Shown here piece after piece: positions 1 to 8,567 of a DNA stretch of 64,000 nucleotides. The position numbers and the translations under genes were made by a program. Location: NCBI RefSeq assembly GCF_001839655.2, contig NZ_CP056087.1, positions 1-64,000 of the forward strand. Direction: 5' to 3'. The stretch comes from Pseudomonas argentinensis. Its GTDB lineage: Bacteria; Pseudomonadota; Gammaproteobacteria; Pseudomonadales; Pseudomonadaceae. The notes beneath the pieces are model-generated. The model was not told where the DNA came from. It did no database searches and saw only the letters and a list, made by a program, of their open reading frames with translations. The stretch's first letter is position 1. Every line of letters starts with the position of its first letter.

Positions 1-975
1 GGCGATCATCACCAGCACCAGCAGCACCGTGCCGTTATCGGACAGCGAGATCAGCCACTCGGCCAGGTGGCGGAAGGTGCCGAGCATGGTACCGGCCCAG
101 GCGAAGATGCCGGCCAGGGCGATGATCAGCATCACCACGCTGGAAATTACCGCGGCCTCGCCGCACAGGCGCCATAGACTGCCCCATTGCAGTTCGCGGG
201 TGACGAACAGGCCGACCAGCACGCCATAGGCGACGCCGACCACGGCGGCTTCGGTAGGCGTGAACAGGCCGCTACGCAGGCCGCCGAGAATCAGGACCGG
301 CGCGAACAACGCCGGCAACGCCCGCTTGAAGCTTGGCCAAAGCGGCGGGCGCTCGGCGCCTTCGGGCGACTCCCAGCCATAGCGGCGCGACAACAGCCAG
401 GCCGGCAGCAGCAACACGATGCCCGCCAGGATGCCCGGGAACAGGCCGGCGGCGAACAGCGCCCGCAGGTCGACGCCCGGCACCACGATCGAATACAGAA
501 TCAGCGCGATTGACGGCGGAATCAGAATGGCGGTCGAGGCCGAGGCGGCGATCAGCGTCGCGGAAAATGGCTTGGGGTAACCCGCTTTGGTCATGCTCGG
601 TAGCATCACCATGGCCACCGCCGCGGCGTCCGCCGGGCCGGAGCCGCTCATACCGCCCATGATCAGACAGACCAGCACCGCGACCATGGCCAGCCCGCCA
701 TGGCGCGGGCCGATCAGCGCCTGGGCGAAGCGCACCAGGCGCAGCGCCACGCCGGCCTTCTCGAACACCAGGCCGGTGAGGATGAACAGCGGAATGGCGA
801 TCAGCGGGTACTTGGCCACGCCGTTGTAGGTGTTGGTGCCCAGGGTGGCGAGCATGTCCGGTGACAACCCGGCGACGATGCCGATGGCGCCGGACAGGCC
901 GAGGGCGAAGGCCACCGGCACGCCGAGCAACAGCAGCACGAGGAAACTGGCAATCAGCCACAGATCAGGACTCAT
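1..975 (-). CDS. dctM: TRAP transporter large permease DctM, partial
   Basis: Inner-membrane permease of a tripartite ATP-independent periplasmic transporter, normally driving solute:Na+ symport of C4-dicarboxylates or related organic acids. 325 codons are in the window, with no stop before the edge; family members are about 425 residues, so the C-terminal quarter is missing. It starts MSPDLWLIASF and is made of hydrophobic segments, with the DctM-typical stretch MGGMSGSGPADAAAV near residues 105-120 and IPPSIALILYS near 150. It follows dctQ with an 11-base overlap and is the last visible gene of dctP-dctQ-dctM. The substrate cannot be read from the sequence. Confidence 0.93.
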   Translation of the reverse strand, partial: MSPDLWLIASFLVLLLLGVPVAFALGLSGAIGIVAGLSPDMLATLGTNTYNGVAKYPLIAIPLFILTGLVFEKAGVALRLVRFAQALIGPRHGGLAMVAVLVCLIMGGMSGSGPADAAAVAMVMLPSMTKAGYPKPFSATLIAASASTAILIPPSIALILYSIVVPGVDLRALFAAGLFPGILAGIVLLLPAWLLSRRYGWESPEGAERPPLWPSFKRALPALFAPVLILGGLRSGLFTPTEAAVVGVAYGVLVGLFVTRELQWGSLWRLCGEAAVISSVVMLIIALAGIFAWAGTMLGTFRHLAEWLISLSDNGTVLLVLVMIA

Positions 976-1428
976 CGTGGTCGCTCCCGCGCAGCCGCTC
1001 CAGGGTCATCTGGCACAGGCGCACGAACATCAGCACGGCGAGCAGCGGCAGCCACACCACGTACCACCAGTTCGGCAGCCCCAGCCCCGGCGACTCCGAT
1101 TGCCACTGGTATTCCTCAAGGGCGAACTGCCAGCCGAACCACAGCACCAGGCCCAGCACCAGGGTCGCCGCCAGCCATTGGCCGATGATCAATGGCGTGC
1201 GCAGCCCCGGGCACAGGCGCTCGAGAAAGCCGATGCGGATGTGCCGGTTGCGGCGCAGCGCCACCGAGGCGCCGGCAAAGGTGAGGATGACCAGCAGGAA
1301 CACCGACAGCTCTTCGGTGAAGGCGAAGGAGGCATCACCACCACGTTGGCCAGGCTGATCAGGCTGATGATCACCAGCGCCAGCGTGGCGAGCCAGCGCT
1401 CGAGCGCCGCGTCGACTTGTTTGTTCAT
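965..1428 (-). pseudogene. dctQ: TRAP transporter small permease DctQ, frameshifted
   Basis: Four-helix small permease that joins DctM in the membrane. The start MNKQVDAALERWLATLALVI and first helix read in one frame up to LANVV (about 1342). The conserved continuation DASFAFTEELSVFLLV and the C-terminal half to the stop at 965 read in another frame. At the junction (about 1331-1345) the usual R-Y-containing residues after N-V-V are absent, so roughly 10 to 13 bases appear deleted, not one homopolymer base. Read straight from the ATG the product is a 79-residue protein ending at 1189. Unless the assembly is wrong, the transporter is probably inactive. Confidence 0.85.
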
Positions 1429-1441
1429 GGGTGCTCTCGCA

Positions 1442-1466
1442 GAAAACGGGAGCCGCTCAGGCTCCC
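1442..1466 (-). terminator. Hairpin with T-run between dctP and dctQ
   Basis: Just after the dctP stop, reading the minus strand, a perfect 7-bp stem (GGGAGCC/GGCTCCC, 5-base loop) is followed by GTTTTCT. It looks like an intrinsic terminator or attenuator that would make the binding protein more abundant than the permeases, a common arrangement in such operons. Confidence 0.65.
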
Positions 1467-1475
1467 TTGACTCGA

Positions 1476-2474
1476 TCAGGGCGTGGCGATGGCGCTGCGG
1501 GCGGCGTCGAGCAGCTTGTCGCCGATCTTCGGCGCCCACTTCTCGTGCACGCTGCGGGTGGCATCGACGAACGCCTGACGCTCGGCATCGCTCAGCTCGA
1601 CCACTTCCACGCCGCGGCTGCGGATGTCTTCCAGGCGCTTGGCCTGCTGGCTGCGCGACAGTTCGACCTCCCACTTGCCGGCGTCGAGGGCGGCCTGGCG
1701 CAACAGTTCGCGGTCCTCCTCGGGCAGCGATTTCCAAACACGCTGGTTGACCGCGAAGATCAGCGGGTCGGCCATGTAGTGCCACAGCGTCAGGTACTTC
1801 TGGCCGACCTGGTCGACGCGCGCCACGTCGAACACCGACAGCGGGTTCTCCTGGCCATCGACGGCGCCGGTGGTCAGCGCCGGTTTGGCATCGGCCCAGC
1901 TCATCTGCGTGGGGTTGGCGCCCAGCGCACTGAAGGTGTCCTGGAACAGCGGCGAGCCGACCACGCGGATCTTCAGGCCGGCCAGATCAGCCGGCGCACG
2001 CACCGGCTTGCGGGAGTTGGACACTTCGCGGAAGCCGTTCTCGCCCCAGGCCAGCGGCACGATGCCGCGCTGCTCGATGGCGGTGAATGCCAGCTTGCCG
2101 GCCCCGCCCTGGGTAACGGCGTCCAGGTCGGCGTTGTCGCGCATCAGGAACGGCAGGGAGAACAGGTTCAGCTCCGGCACCTGGGGCGACCAGTTGATGG
2201 TCGAGCCCACGGCCATGTCGATCAGCCCCGAACGCATGGCCGAGAACTCCTTGGTCTGGTCGCCGGCGACCAGTTGCGCGTTGGGGTAGACGCGCAGAGT
2301 GATGCGCCCCTCGGAACGTTCGTTGACCAGTTCGGCCCATTTTTGCGCGGCCTGCCCCCAGGGGAAGGCGTCCGACAGTACGGTGGACACGGAGTATTCG
2401 CGCGCCTGGGCGGCGAAGCCGGCGGACAGTGCAGCGGTCGCGGCCACGGCCGCCAGTAAGCGAGTGAGTTTCAT
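1476..2474 (-). CDS. dctP: TRAP transporter substrate-binding protein DctP
   Basis: Periplasmic solute receptor of the TRAP system, 332 residues, usual for the family. The signal peptide is MKLTRLLAAVAATAALSAGF followed by AAQA, with likely cleavage before REYS. The DctP fold is recognisable from the segments AQKWAELVNERSEGRITLRVYPNAQL, the ligand-gripping arginine region near LKIRVVGSPLFQDTFSALGANP, and AVDGQENPL near residue 215. I chose the ATG at 2472-2474 because the signal peptide begins there; the frame is open further upstream but that reading has no secretion signal. It heads the dctP-dctQ-dctM operon. Confidence 0.93.
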   Translation of the reverse strand: MKLTRLLAAVAATAALSAGFAAQAREYSVSTVLSDAFPWGQAAQKWAELVNERSEGRITLRVYPNAQLVAGDQTKEFSAMRSGLIDMAVGSTINWSPQVPELNLFSLPFLMRDNADLDAVTQGGAGKLAFTAIEQRGIVPLAWGENGFREVSNSRKPVRAPADLAGLKIRVVGSPLFQDTFSALGANPTQMSWADAKPALTTGAVDGQENPLSVFDVARVDQVGQKYLTLWHYMADPLIFAVNQRVWKSLPEEDRELLRQAALDAGKWEVELSRSQQAKRLEDIRSRGVEVVELSDAERQAFVDATRSVHEKWAPKIGDKLLDAARSAIATP

Positions 2475-2670
2475 GGGGCATCCTTCGATGGATCGTGGTT
2501 CTAGTTGTTGTAAGCGCCTGCACCTTGAGGTGCGCAGCGGATCCAGCGGCGAGCGGATGGTTCGCCAGGGGTGCCGGGGTTGGCACGGGCCGCCTTGCGG
2601 TGAAGCCGAGTGCAGCAACTATCCCAGAACGACGGCGCGCATGCCATACGCAGCCATCGACCGCCGGCTC

Positions 2671-2676
2671 TATAAT
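2671..2676 (+). promoter_or_regulatory. Candidate -10 box of the dinF-like gene
   Basis: A perfect TATAAT lies 25 bases before the dinF start codon in the 226-bp divergent region shared with dctP. No clear TTGACA-like -35 sits at 17 bp, and no SOS/LexA box (CTG-N10-CAG with AT-rich core) was seen, so SOS control is not supported. Confidence 0.35.
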
Positions 2677-2700
2677 GCCCAGCCCCTGAGGAAGCCATTC

Positions 2701-4044
2701 ATGTTCCGTGATGCCTGGCGCCACGCGCCGACCCACCGCAAGGTCTGGGCGCTGGCCGCGCCGATGGTCCTGTCCAACCTGTCCGTGCCGCTGGTGGCGC
2801 TGGTCGACACCGCGGTGGTCGGCCACCTGCCCCATGCCCACCAGCTGGGCGCCGTGGCGGTGGGCAGCAGCCTCTACATCCTGATCGTCGGGGTGCTCGG
2901 TTTCCTGCGCATGGGTACCACCGGCTTCGCCGCCCAGGCCTGTGGCCGTGGTGACGGCGGTGCGCTGCGCCAGGTGCTGGTGCAGGGGCTGCTGCTCGCC
3001 GCCCTGCTGGCGTTGTTACTGGGCGCGCTGGCCCTGCCCTTCAGCGGCCTGGCGCTAGGGTTGATGAACCCCTCGGCCGAGCTCGATGGCCTGACCCGGG
3101 ATTTTCTGCACACCCGCCTGCTCGGCCTGCCGGCAGCGCTGGCCAACTACGCACTGATCGGCTGGCTGCTCGGCGCCCAGAATGCCCGGGCGCCGCTGGT
3201 GATGCTGCTGGTCACCAACCTGCTGAATATCCTGCTGTCGCTGTGGTTCGTGCTCGGCCTGCACTGGGAAGTGGTCGGCGCCGCCCGCGCCGCGGTGCTG
3301 GCCGAATGGGGCGGCCTGCTGGTCGGCCTGGCGCTGGCGCGGCGCGCCCTGCGCCGCTATCCGGGCAGCACGCGCTGGGCGGCGATGACCCGGTGGCAGA
3401 GCTGGCGCGCCCTGCTGGCGGTCAACCGCGATATCTTCCTGCGTTCGCTGGCGCTGCAGGCGGTGTTCCTGCTGATCACCATCCAGGGCGCGCGCCTGGG
3501 CGACGCCACGGTGGCGGCCAACGCCCTGCTGCTCAACGGCCTGCTGATCACCGCCTATGCCCTGGATGGCCTGGCCCATGCGGTCGAGGCGCTGTGCGGC
3601 CACGCCATCGGCGCGCGGGATCGCCTGGCACTCAGGCGCAGCCTGATCGTCGCCGGTATCTGGTCGCTGCTGGCCAGCCTGGTGTTTGCCGCGGCATTCG
3701 CCTCTGGCGGCCACCTGTTCGTCAACCTGCAAACGGATATCGCCGCGGTGCGCGAAACCGCCGACCACTACCTGCCCTATCTCGCCCTGCTGCCGCTGTT
3801 CGCGGTGTGGAGCTACCTGCTCGACGGCCTGTTTATCGGCGCCACCCGCGCCCGCGAGATGCGCAACGCCATGCTCGTCGCCCTGGCCATCGGCCTGCCG
3901 GTCGCCCTGGCGCTGCAGGGTTTCGGCAACCACGGTCTGTGGATCGCCTTTCTGGCCTTTATGGCGCTGCGTGGCCTGGCCCTGGGCGCCCTGGCCTGGC
4001 AGCTGGCGCGCCGTGATCAGTGGCTGGCGGCGGTACCTGCGTAG
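2701..4044 (+). CDS. dinF: MATE family efflux transporter, DinF type
   Basis: Multidrug/cation antiporter of the inner membrane, 447 residues, about 12 helices. The N-terminal MATE signature is visible (RKVWALAAPMVLSNLSVPLVALVDTAVVGHL), with the repeat half starting near NRDIFLRSLALQ. The start is set at ATG 2701, where the membrane protein begins; the frame runs upstream to 2299 but has no homology-like sequence there. The last 14 codons (LARRDQW...) recur in a second version 164 bp downstream, and a repeat element lies between the two, so the present C-terminus may not be the ancestral one. Confidence 0.85.
   Translation: MFRDAWRHAPTHRKVWALAAPMVLSNLSVPLVALVDTAVVGHLPHAHQLGAVAVGSSLYILIVGVLGFLRMGTTGFAAQACGRGDGGALRQVLVQGLLLAALLALLLGALALPFSGLALGLMNPSAELDGLTRDFLHTRLLGLPAALANYALIGWLLGAQNARAPLVMLLVTNLLNILLSLWFVLGLHWEVVGAARAAVLAEWGGLLVGLALARRALRRYPGSTRWAAMTRWQSWRALLAVNRDIFLRSLALQAVFLLITIQGARLGDATVAANALLLNGLLITAYALDGLAHAVEALCGHAIGARDRLALRRSLIVAGIWSLLASLVFAAAFASGGHLFVNLQTDIAAVRETADHYLPYLALLPLFAVWSYLLDGLFIGATRAREMRNAMLVALAIGLPVALALQGFGNHGLWIAFLAFMALRGLALGALAWQLARRDQWLAAVPA
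4003..4023 (+). repeat. Direct repeat, copy 1 (dinF 3' end)
   Basis: This 21-bp sequence (starting CTGGCGCGCCGTGATCAG) matches 4167-4187 at 20 of 21 positions. It encodes LARRDQW within dinF. The pair flanks an intergenic repeat element. Confidence 0.8.
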
Positions 4045-4158
4045 GGCGGACCGGGACGCCGGCCGCCCGGAGCCCAAGCGAACAGTCGGCCCGGGGGCCA
4101 CTCACTGCGGAGGCATGCTGCCTGCCTGTCACGGCGTACTGCCTTCGGCGACTAGGAC
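4041..4158. repeat. Pseudomonas intergenic repeat element, copy 1
   Basis: It begins GTAGGGCGGACCGGGACGCC and contains GCGAACAGTC and GGCGTACTGC. The same order of blocks (GGACCGGGACGCCGGCCG, GCGAACAGTC, CGGCGTACTGC) is found at 41647-41753, so this is a dispersed element, not unique spacer DNA. It lies between the two dinF tail copies. Confidence 0.7.
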
Positions 4159-4166
4159 CTACAACA

Positions 4167-4187
4167 CTGGCGCGGCGTGATCAGTGG
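4167..4187 (+). repeat. Direct repeat, copy 2 (displaced dinF tail)
   Basis: Second copy of the 4003-4023 sequence. It is followed by an in-frame tail reading LARRDQWIAAPGK and a stop at 4206-4208, as if this had been the original end of the dinF-like gene before the element was inserted or the end duplicated. Confidence 0.7.
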
Positions 4188-4235
4188 ATTGCGGCACCGG
4201 GCAAGTGATCTAGCGTTTGCCACCATCCAAAGATG

Positions 4236-4261
4236 AAAAAGCCTGCTGAATCGCGGGCTTT
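4236..4261 (-). terminator. Terminator of nadE
   Basis: An 8-bp stem AAGCCTGC/GCGGGCTT (one G-T pair) with a 6-base loop, flanked by A-run and T-run on the two strands. It sits 16 bases past the nadE stop and could work in both directions. Confidence 0.75.
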
Positions 4262-4276
4262 CTGTCGCAACAGCGA

Positions 4277-5104
4277 TCAAGGCACCAGCGGCAGCTCGCG
4301 CTTGTGCTGGGTCTTGTCGTAGGTCTGCACGATGGCCTGATAGGCGGTGTCGCTGACCGGCCTGCCCTGCAGGAAGGCATCGATGTCTTCGTAGCTGACG
4401 CCGTGTACCTGTTCGTCGGGGATGCCCGGGCGCTCGTCTTCCAGATCGGCGGTCGGCACCTTGGAGTACACCGCAGTCGGGGCGCCGAGGCGTTCGGCAA
4501 TACGGCGTACCTGGCCCTTGACCAGGCCGCTGAGCGGGGCAAGGTCGCAGGCACCATCACCGAACTTGGTGAAGAAGCCCATCACCGCCTCGGCGGCGTG
4601 GTCGGTGCCGATCACCAGGCCGTTGCGGGCGTTGGCCACGGTGTACTGGGCCAGCATGCGCATGCGCGCCTTGGTGTTGCCAAGCACGAAGTCGCGGCGC
4701 GCCGAGGTCATTTCGCCCAGCTCGCCAATCTGCTTGGCCAGGCCGGAGACCGCCGGGGCGATATCGATGGTCTGCACCTCATCCGCGGCGACAAAGGCCA
4801 GCGCCGCCTGGGCGTCGGACTCGTCATGCTGCACGTTGTGCGGCAGGCGAATGGCGATGAAACGGTAGTCCTGATCCTGGGTCTCGCCGCGCAGCTGCTC
4901 CACCGCCAGCTGCGCCAGGCGGCCAGCTGCGGTGGAGTCGACGCCGCCGCTGATGCCGAGCACCAGTACCTTGGTACGCGAGGCGGTCAGGGTGTTTTTG
5001 ATGAAGGCGATGCGCTTGGCGATCTCGGCGTCCACGTCGGCATCCGAGGTGAAGGGGGCGATGACGCCCAGGGCGTTGGCGATTTCAGCTTGTCGATTGC
5101 TCAT
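4277..5104 (-). CDS. nadE: NH3-dependent NAD+ synthetase
   Basis: Converts nicotinate adenine dinucleotide to NAD+ with ATP and ammonia, the last step of the Preiss-Handler route. 275 residues; no glutaminase domain, so ammonia-dependent. The ATP-pyrophosphatase P-loop SGGVDST is at about 55-61, and the NaAD/ATP-binding segments [19 protein letters not shown] and [18 protein letters not shown] follow. The start MSNRQAEI has a good Shine-Dalgarno (AAGGGAGACACC). Last gene of the pncA-pncB-nadE operon, 20 bp after pncB. Confidence 0.97.
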   Translation of the reverse strand: MSNRQAEIANALGVIAPFTSDADVDAEIAKRIAFIKNTLTASRTKVLVLGISGGVDSTAAGRLAQLAVEQLRGETQDQDYRFIAIRLPHNVQHDESDAQAALAFVAADEVQTIDIAPAVSGLAKQIGELGEMTSARRDFVLGNTKARMRMLAQYTVANARNGLVIGTDHAAEAVMGFFTKFGDGACDLAPLSGLVKGQVRRIAERLGAPTAVYSKVPTADLEDERPGIPDEQVHGVSYEDIDAFLQGRPVSDTAYQAIVQTYDKTQHKRELPLVP

Positions 5105-5124
5105 GGTGTCTCCCTTGGTTCGCG

Positions 5125-6330
5125 TCAGTTGGCGTCGATACGAAAAACATGTTTCAGATAGGTCACGAAGTTCGGGTCCCGGCACTGGGTCTTGCCCGGT
5201 GTATCGGAAATCTTCGCCACCGGCTGGCCGTTGCAGTCGATCATCTTGATGACGATGTTCATCGGCTCGACACCCGGGATATCGCAGGTCAGGTTGGTGC
5301 CGATACCGAAGCTCACATGAATGCGATCATGCAGCGCGCGGTACAGTTCAAGTGCCTTGGGCAGAGTCAGACCGTCGGAGAAGACCAGGGTCTTGCTCAT
5401 CGGGTCGATGCCCAGCTTCTCGTAGTGGGCGATGGCCTTCTCGGCCCAGGCCAGCGGGTCGCCGGAATCGTGGCGCAGGCCGTCGAACAGCTTGGCGAAG
5501 TACAGATCGAAGTCACCGAGAAAGCTGTCCATGCCGACGGTGTCGGTCAGGGCGATGCCCAGCAGGCCGCGGTATTCCTTGACCCAGCACTCCAGCGCCG
5601 CCTTCTGGCTGTCGATCAGCCGCGGGCCGAGTTGCTGGTGGGCCATGAACCATTCGTGGGCCATGGTGCCCAGGGGCCGCAGTTCCAGTTCACGGGCCAG
5701 GTGCACATTGCTGGTGCCGACGAAGCGTCCCGGAAAATCGTGCTTGAGGATGTTCACCACCTCTTCCTGCACGCGGTAGGAGAAGCGCCGGCGGGTACCG
5801 AAATCGGCCATCTGGAAGCCCGCCAGTTCATCGACGCTGGCTTCGCCCTTGAGCCAGTCGAGCTTGCGGTACAGCTGCTCGCGCACCTGCTCGATCACCA
5901 CTTCGCGGTAGCGATAGCGGTTGCGCACCTCGGAGATGATCGCCAGCAGCGGAATCTCGTAGAGGATCACGTGCAGCCAGGGCCCGCGTACGCGGATCGC
6001 CAGCTGGCCAGCGTCGTCGGTGCCGACATGCACGTAGCGCATGTTGAAGCGGAACAGGCTGAGGAAGCGGATGAAGTCCGGCTTGATAAAGGGGATCTTC
6101 TCCAAGTAGGCCAGCTGGTCCGGGGTGATCGAGGTGTTGACCAGCTGTTCGATCTGGTAGCGGATCTCGGCCAGGTACGGCGTCAGGTCCTCGTTGCTGC
6201 GGCAGCGAAACTCCCACTCCACCTCGGCGTTGGGGTAGTTGTGCAGCACCGCCTGCATCATGGTCAGCTTGTAGAAATCGGTGTCCAGCAGGTTCTGGAT
6301 GATGCTGGGGGCGAATACGCTCTCACTCAT
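5125..6330 (-). CDS. pncB: Nicotinate phosphoribosyltransferase
   Basis: Makes nicotinate mononucleotide from nicotinate and PRPP with ATP hydrolysis. 401 residues, the bacterial PncB length. Family segments are clear: [20 protein letters not shown] at the N-terminus, [16 protein letters not shown] near 170, GTSNVHLA, and [11 protein letters not shown] near 290. The ATG at 6328-6330 is preceded by GAGGAG at 7 bases; a GTG two codons earlier is too close to that site. The start overlaps the end of pncA by 8 bases, indicating translational coupling. Confidence 0.96.
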   Translation of the reverse strand: MSESVFAPSIIQNLLDTDFYKLTMMQAVLHNYPNAEVEWEFRCRSNEDLTPYLAEIRYQIEQLVNTSITPDQLAYLEKIPFIKPDFIRFLSLFRFNMRYVHVGTDDAGQLAIRVRGPWLHVILYEIPLLAIISEVRNRYRYREVVIEQVREQLYRKLDWLKGEASVDELAGFQMADFGTRRRFSYRVQEEVVNILKHDFPGRFVGTSNVHLARELELRPLGTMAHEWFMAHQQLGPRLIDSQKAALECWVKEYRGLLGIALTDTVGMDSFLGDFDLYFAKLFDGLRHDSGDPLAWAEKAIAHYEKLGIDPMSKTLVFSDGLTLPKALELYRALHDRIHVSFGIGTNLTCDIPGVEPMNIVIKMIDCNGQPVAKISDTPGKTQCRDPNFVTYLKHVFRIDAN

Positions 6331-6976
6331 GGTCACTCTCCTCGAGGCGGGCCAGCTCGCTGTCGAGCACTCCGCTGTCGGCGCAGATGATGATGCCCTG
6401 CGCGCGCATCTGGTCGATGGCTTGCGTCGCGCCGGCTTCGGAAATGGCCCGGCACGCCGGAAGATACAGCAACACCTCCAGGCCAGCGCTACGCAGTTGC
6501 AGCGCGGTGTTCTTCACGCAGAAATCCAGGGCCAGGCCGCCGACCGCCACGGCCTCCACGCCGGCGACTTTCAGGTATTCGATGACGCCCGTGCTGCGCT
6601 TGCCGGCCAGGTCGTGGTAGCAGGCGCCGTAGGGGTGCAGATCGGGTTCGACACCTTTCCAGACGAAGAAGTCATAGTCGATTGGCGCGGGCAGCGCGTC
6701 GAGCAGCTCGAAGCCCGGGGTACCCGGCACGCAGTGGCTGACCCAGGTCAGGTCGGCGTTGGGGTGGCTCAGGGGCTGGAGCATCTTGGCGTGGCTGTCG
6801 ACCACCCACAGGGCATTGGGCGCGTGGGCGTCCTTGCTGCCCAGGCGCAGGGTGCCACGACGCGCCATGTCGTTGAGCGGCGCGGCGATCTCATGGCCGC
6901 CGGCCACCGGCAATTCATCGGGGCACAGGCTGGTGAAGCCTTTTTGCGCGTCGACATCGAACGTGGCGATCTTCAT
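6323..6976 (-). CDS. pncA: Nicotinamidase
   Basis: Hydrolyses nicotinamide to nicotinate, feeding pncB. 217 residues, isochorismatase-like cysteine hydrolase fold. The expected Asp is in FDVDAQKGF (Asp8), the metal-binding region is near SKDAH, and the nucleophile Cys is in the strand [10 protein letters not shown], preceded by the [14 protein letters not shown] segment that supplies the Lys. First gene of the pncA-pncB-nadE operon, transcribed away from nadD2-nrtR; the 99-bp gap holds the candidate NrtR operator. Confidence 0.93.
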   Translation of the reverse strand: MKIATFDVDAQKGFTSLCPDELPVAGGHEIAAPLNDMARRGTLRLGSKDAHAPNALWVVDSHAKMLQPLSHPNADLTWVSHCVPGTPGFELLDALPAPIDYDFFVWKGVEPDLHPYGACYHDLAGKRSTGVIEYLKVAGVEAVAVGGLALDFCVKNTALQLRSAGLEVLLYLPACRAISEAGATQAIDQMRAQGIIICADSGVLDSELARLEESDHE

Positions 6977-7016
6977 CTGACACCTCCTGCTCATGGAGCC
7001 GCATCGCTGCGGGGTG

Positions 7017-7049
7017 GACACATATTCCACCAGGTGTATTATGTATGTC
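7017..7049. promoter_or_regulatory. Imperfect palindrome, candidate NrtR operator
   Basis: The sequence has outer arms GACACATAT and ATGTATGTC with a central CACCAGGTG palindrome. It lies in the short divergent region between pncA and nadD2, 27 bp before the nadD2 start. An NrtR regulator is encoded in the same locus, so this is the natural place for its operator. The exact NrtR motif of this genus cannot be confirmed from one site. Confidence 0.5.
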
Positions 7050-7075
7050 AACTCCCATCTGCAAGGAGAATCACG

Positions 7076-7657
7076 ATGCTGCCGACATCCCTGCAGTGCT
7101 TCGCGGCAGGCCATGCCGAACCGGCGCCGCAAGGTTTCGCGCTGACCGTCTACGGCGGCGCCTTCGACCCACCCCATGCCGGCCATGCCAGCGTGATCCA
7201 CCGTGTGCTGGAAACCTGCGAGCAGGTGCTGGTGGTGCCCAGTTACCGGCACGCCTATGGCAAACGCATGGCCGACTTCGACCTGCGCTGCGCCTGGGTC
7301 GAGCGCCTGGCCGCGCGCTTCGGCGATCGGGTACGCTGCTGCAGCCTGGAGCGCGAGCTGGGCGCCGATGGCCGGGTGATCTACAGCTACGACCTGCTCA
7401 GCCGGCTGGCCGAACAACACGGGCTGCCGACCGAGCGCCTGGCGCTGGTGATCGGTGAAGACAACCTCACCCGGCTGCAGGCATTTCACCGCGCGGCCGA
7501 GCTGCGCCAGCAGTTCGGGTTGGTGGTGGCAAACGAGGAGATGACCGTGCACAGCAGCGCGATTCGGGCGATGATCGCCGCCGGACAAGCGATCCCCGAG
7601 GCCTGGCAATTGCCGGAAATTCAGGCGGATATGACGATTTACAGGAGGGCGATGTGA
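7076..7657 (+). CDS. nadD2: Nicotinate/nicotinamide nucleotide adenylyltransferase (NadD2 type)
   Basis: Adenylylates nicotinate (or nicotinamide) mononucleotide with ATP, joining pncB and nadE. 193 residues. The nucleotidyltransferase signature GGAFDPPHAGH is at about residues 27-37 and the second ATP motif is VHSSAIRAMI near 162 (an HxSSxxR variant of ISSTxxR). AAGGAG lies 8 bases upstream of the ATG. It ends in ATGTGA, with the nrtR GTG start inside the overlap. A second, housekeeping nadD is expected elsewhere. Confidence 0.88.
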   Translation: MLPTSLQCFAAGHAEPAPQGFALTVYGGAFDPPHAGHASVIHRVLETCEQVLVVPSYRHAYGKRMADFDLRCAWVERLAARFGDRVRCCSLERELGADGRVIYSYDLLSRLAEQHGLPTERLALVIGEDNLTRLQAFHRAAELRQQFGLVVANEEMTVHSSAIRAMIAAGQAIPEAWQLPEIQADMTIYRRAM

Positions 7658-8364
7658 GTTCTGTTGAGGTATTGGCGAGCGTGGATCTGATCGCCCTGCG
7701 CATGGACGCCGAGAGCCGCGGACTGTCCGTGCTGCTGCACCGCCGCGAGCGCGAGCCGTTCATGGGCCAGTGGGCGTTGCCGGGGGTGATCGTCAACGGC
7801 AGTACCCGCGACGCCAACCTGGAAGCGGCGGCCCATCGCGTGCTGCGCGACAAGGCCCAGGTGCTGCCGCGCCACCTCGAACAGGTCGGCACCGAAGGCA
7901 GTGCCGAGCGCGACCCCCGTGGCTGGTCGATGAGTACCTATTACCTGGCCCTGCTGGCGCCAGATACCGAAACTGCCGATGACGGCCTGCGTTTCGTGCC
8001 ACTCGGCGAGGTGCTCGATGGACGCCTCGCCCTGCCCTTCGACCACGGGCAGCTGGTGCGCCTGGGCGTCGAGCGCCTGGCCAGCAAATCCGTCTACACC
8101 AGCCTGCCGCTGTATCTGGCGCCGCCGCGCTTCACCGTGCTCGACGCCCTGAACGCCGCCCAGGCCTGCCTGGGCACGACGATCAACAACACCTCGCTGC
8201 GCAAGCGCCTGGAAAGGATGAAGGACGCCGGCTGGATTCGCGACACCGGCGAGAAGAACTTCCCGAAGATGGGTCGCCCGCAGCAGTTGTGGGAGCTGAC
8301 CGAGCAGGCCGAGGGCGTGTTCGTGTTTGACCGTAGTCTGTTGGCGGATCGGGCAAGCACCTGA
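7654..8364 (+). CDS. nrtR: Nudix-related transcriptional regulator NrtR
   Basis: Repressor of NAD salvage genes that senses ADP-ribose-type ligands. 236 residues: an N-terminal Nudix-like domain (about 1-145; the Nudix box is degenerate, which fits regulation more than hydrolysis) and a C-terminal winged helix (about 150-230, with NNTSLRKRLERMKDAGWIRD and MGRPQQLWELT). Translation starts at a GTG overlapping the nadD2 stop, with AGGAGGGC just upstream. Family and gene neighbourhood agree fully. Confidence 0.93.
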   Translation: MSSVEVLASVDLIALRMDAESRGLSVLLHRREREPFMGQWALPGVIVNGSTRDANLEAAAHRVLRDKAQVLPRHLEQVGTEGSAERDPRGWSMSTYYLALLAPDTETADDGLRFVPLGEVLDGRLALPFDHGQLVRLGVERLASKSVYTSLPLYLAPPRFTVLDALNAAQACLGTTINNTSLRKRLERMKDAGWIRDTGEKNFPKMGRPQQLWELTEQAEGVFVFDRSLLADRAST

Positions 8365-8378
8365 CCCGGATCGGCCTC

Positions 8379-8548
8379 TGTGGGAGCGGCCGGGGACGCC
8401 TAGTTCATGCCCGCGAATTTGCATTCCCACATTTATCAGCAGGCAGGAGCGCAACCTAGCGGATCCAGAACCTGAACTGATCTTGTGGGTAATCAGAAGC
8501 GCCTCACTAATGCCCAAGATCTTCGCGGGCATGGCCCGCTCCCACAAT
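8379..8548. repeat. Inverted pair of REP sequences (REPIN-like)
   Basis: One arm (8379-8418) reads TGTGGGAGCGGCC...ATGCCCGCGAA and the opposite arm (8522-8548) reads TTCGCGGGCATGGCCCGCTCCCACA, about 105 bp apart. This is the typical Pseudomonas REP core in head-to-head order. Confidence 0.8.
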
Positions 8549-8567
8549 TAAAAACCCAGCACTCCCG

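Noticed and set aside
2299..2700. N-terminal extension of the dinF-like gene
   Set aside because: The frame is open, but it overlaps dctP on the other strand, has low-complexity shadow composition, and the MATE family starts at 2701.
2475..2700. SOS box for the dinF-like gene
   Set aside because: No CTG-N10-CAG site with a fitting core lies in the gap, and lexA is not adjacent, so DNA-damage control is not claimed.
5149..6390. Long plus-strand open frame opposite pncB
   Set aside because: It is an antisense shadow of a high-GC gene with clear PncB motifs on the minus strand. The same holds for the other long frames opposite speA, bphP, argA and the ubi genes.
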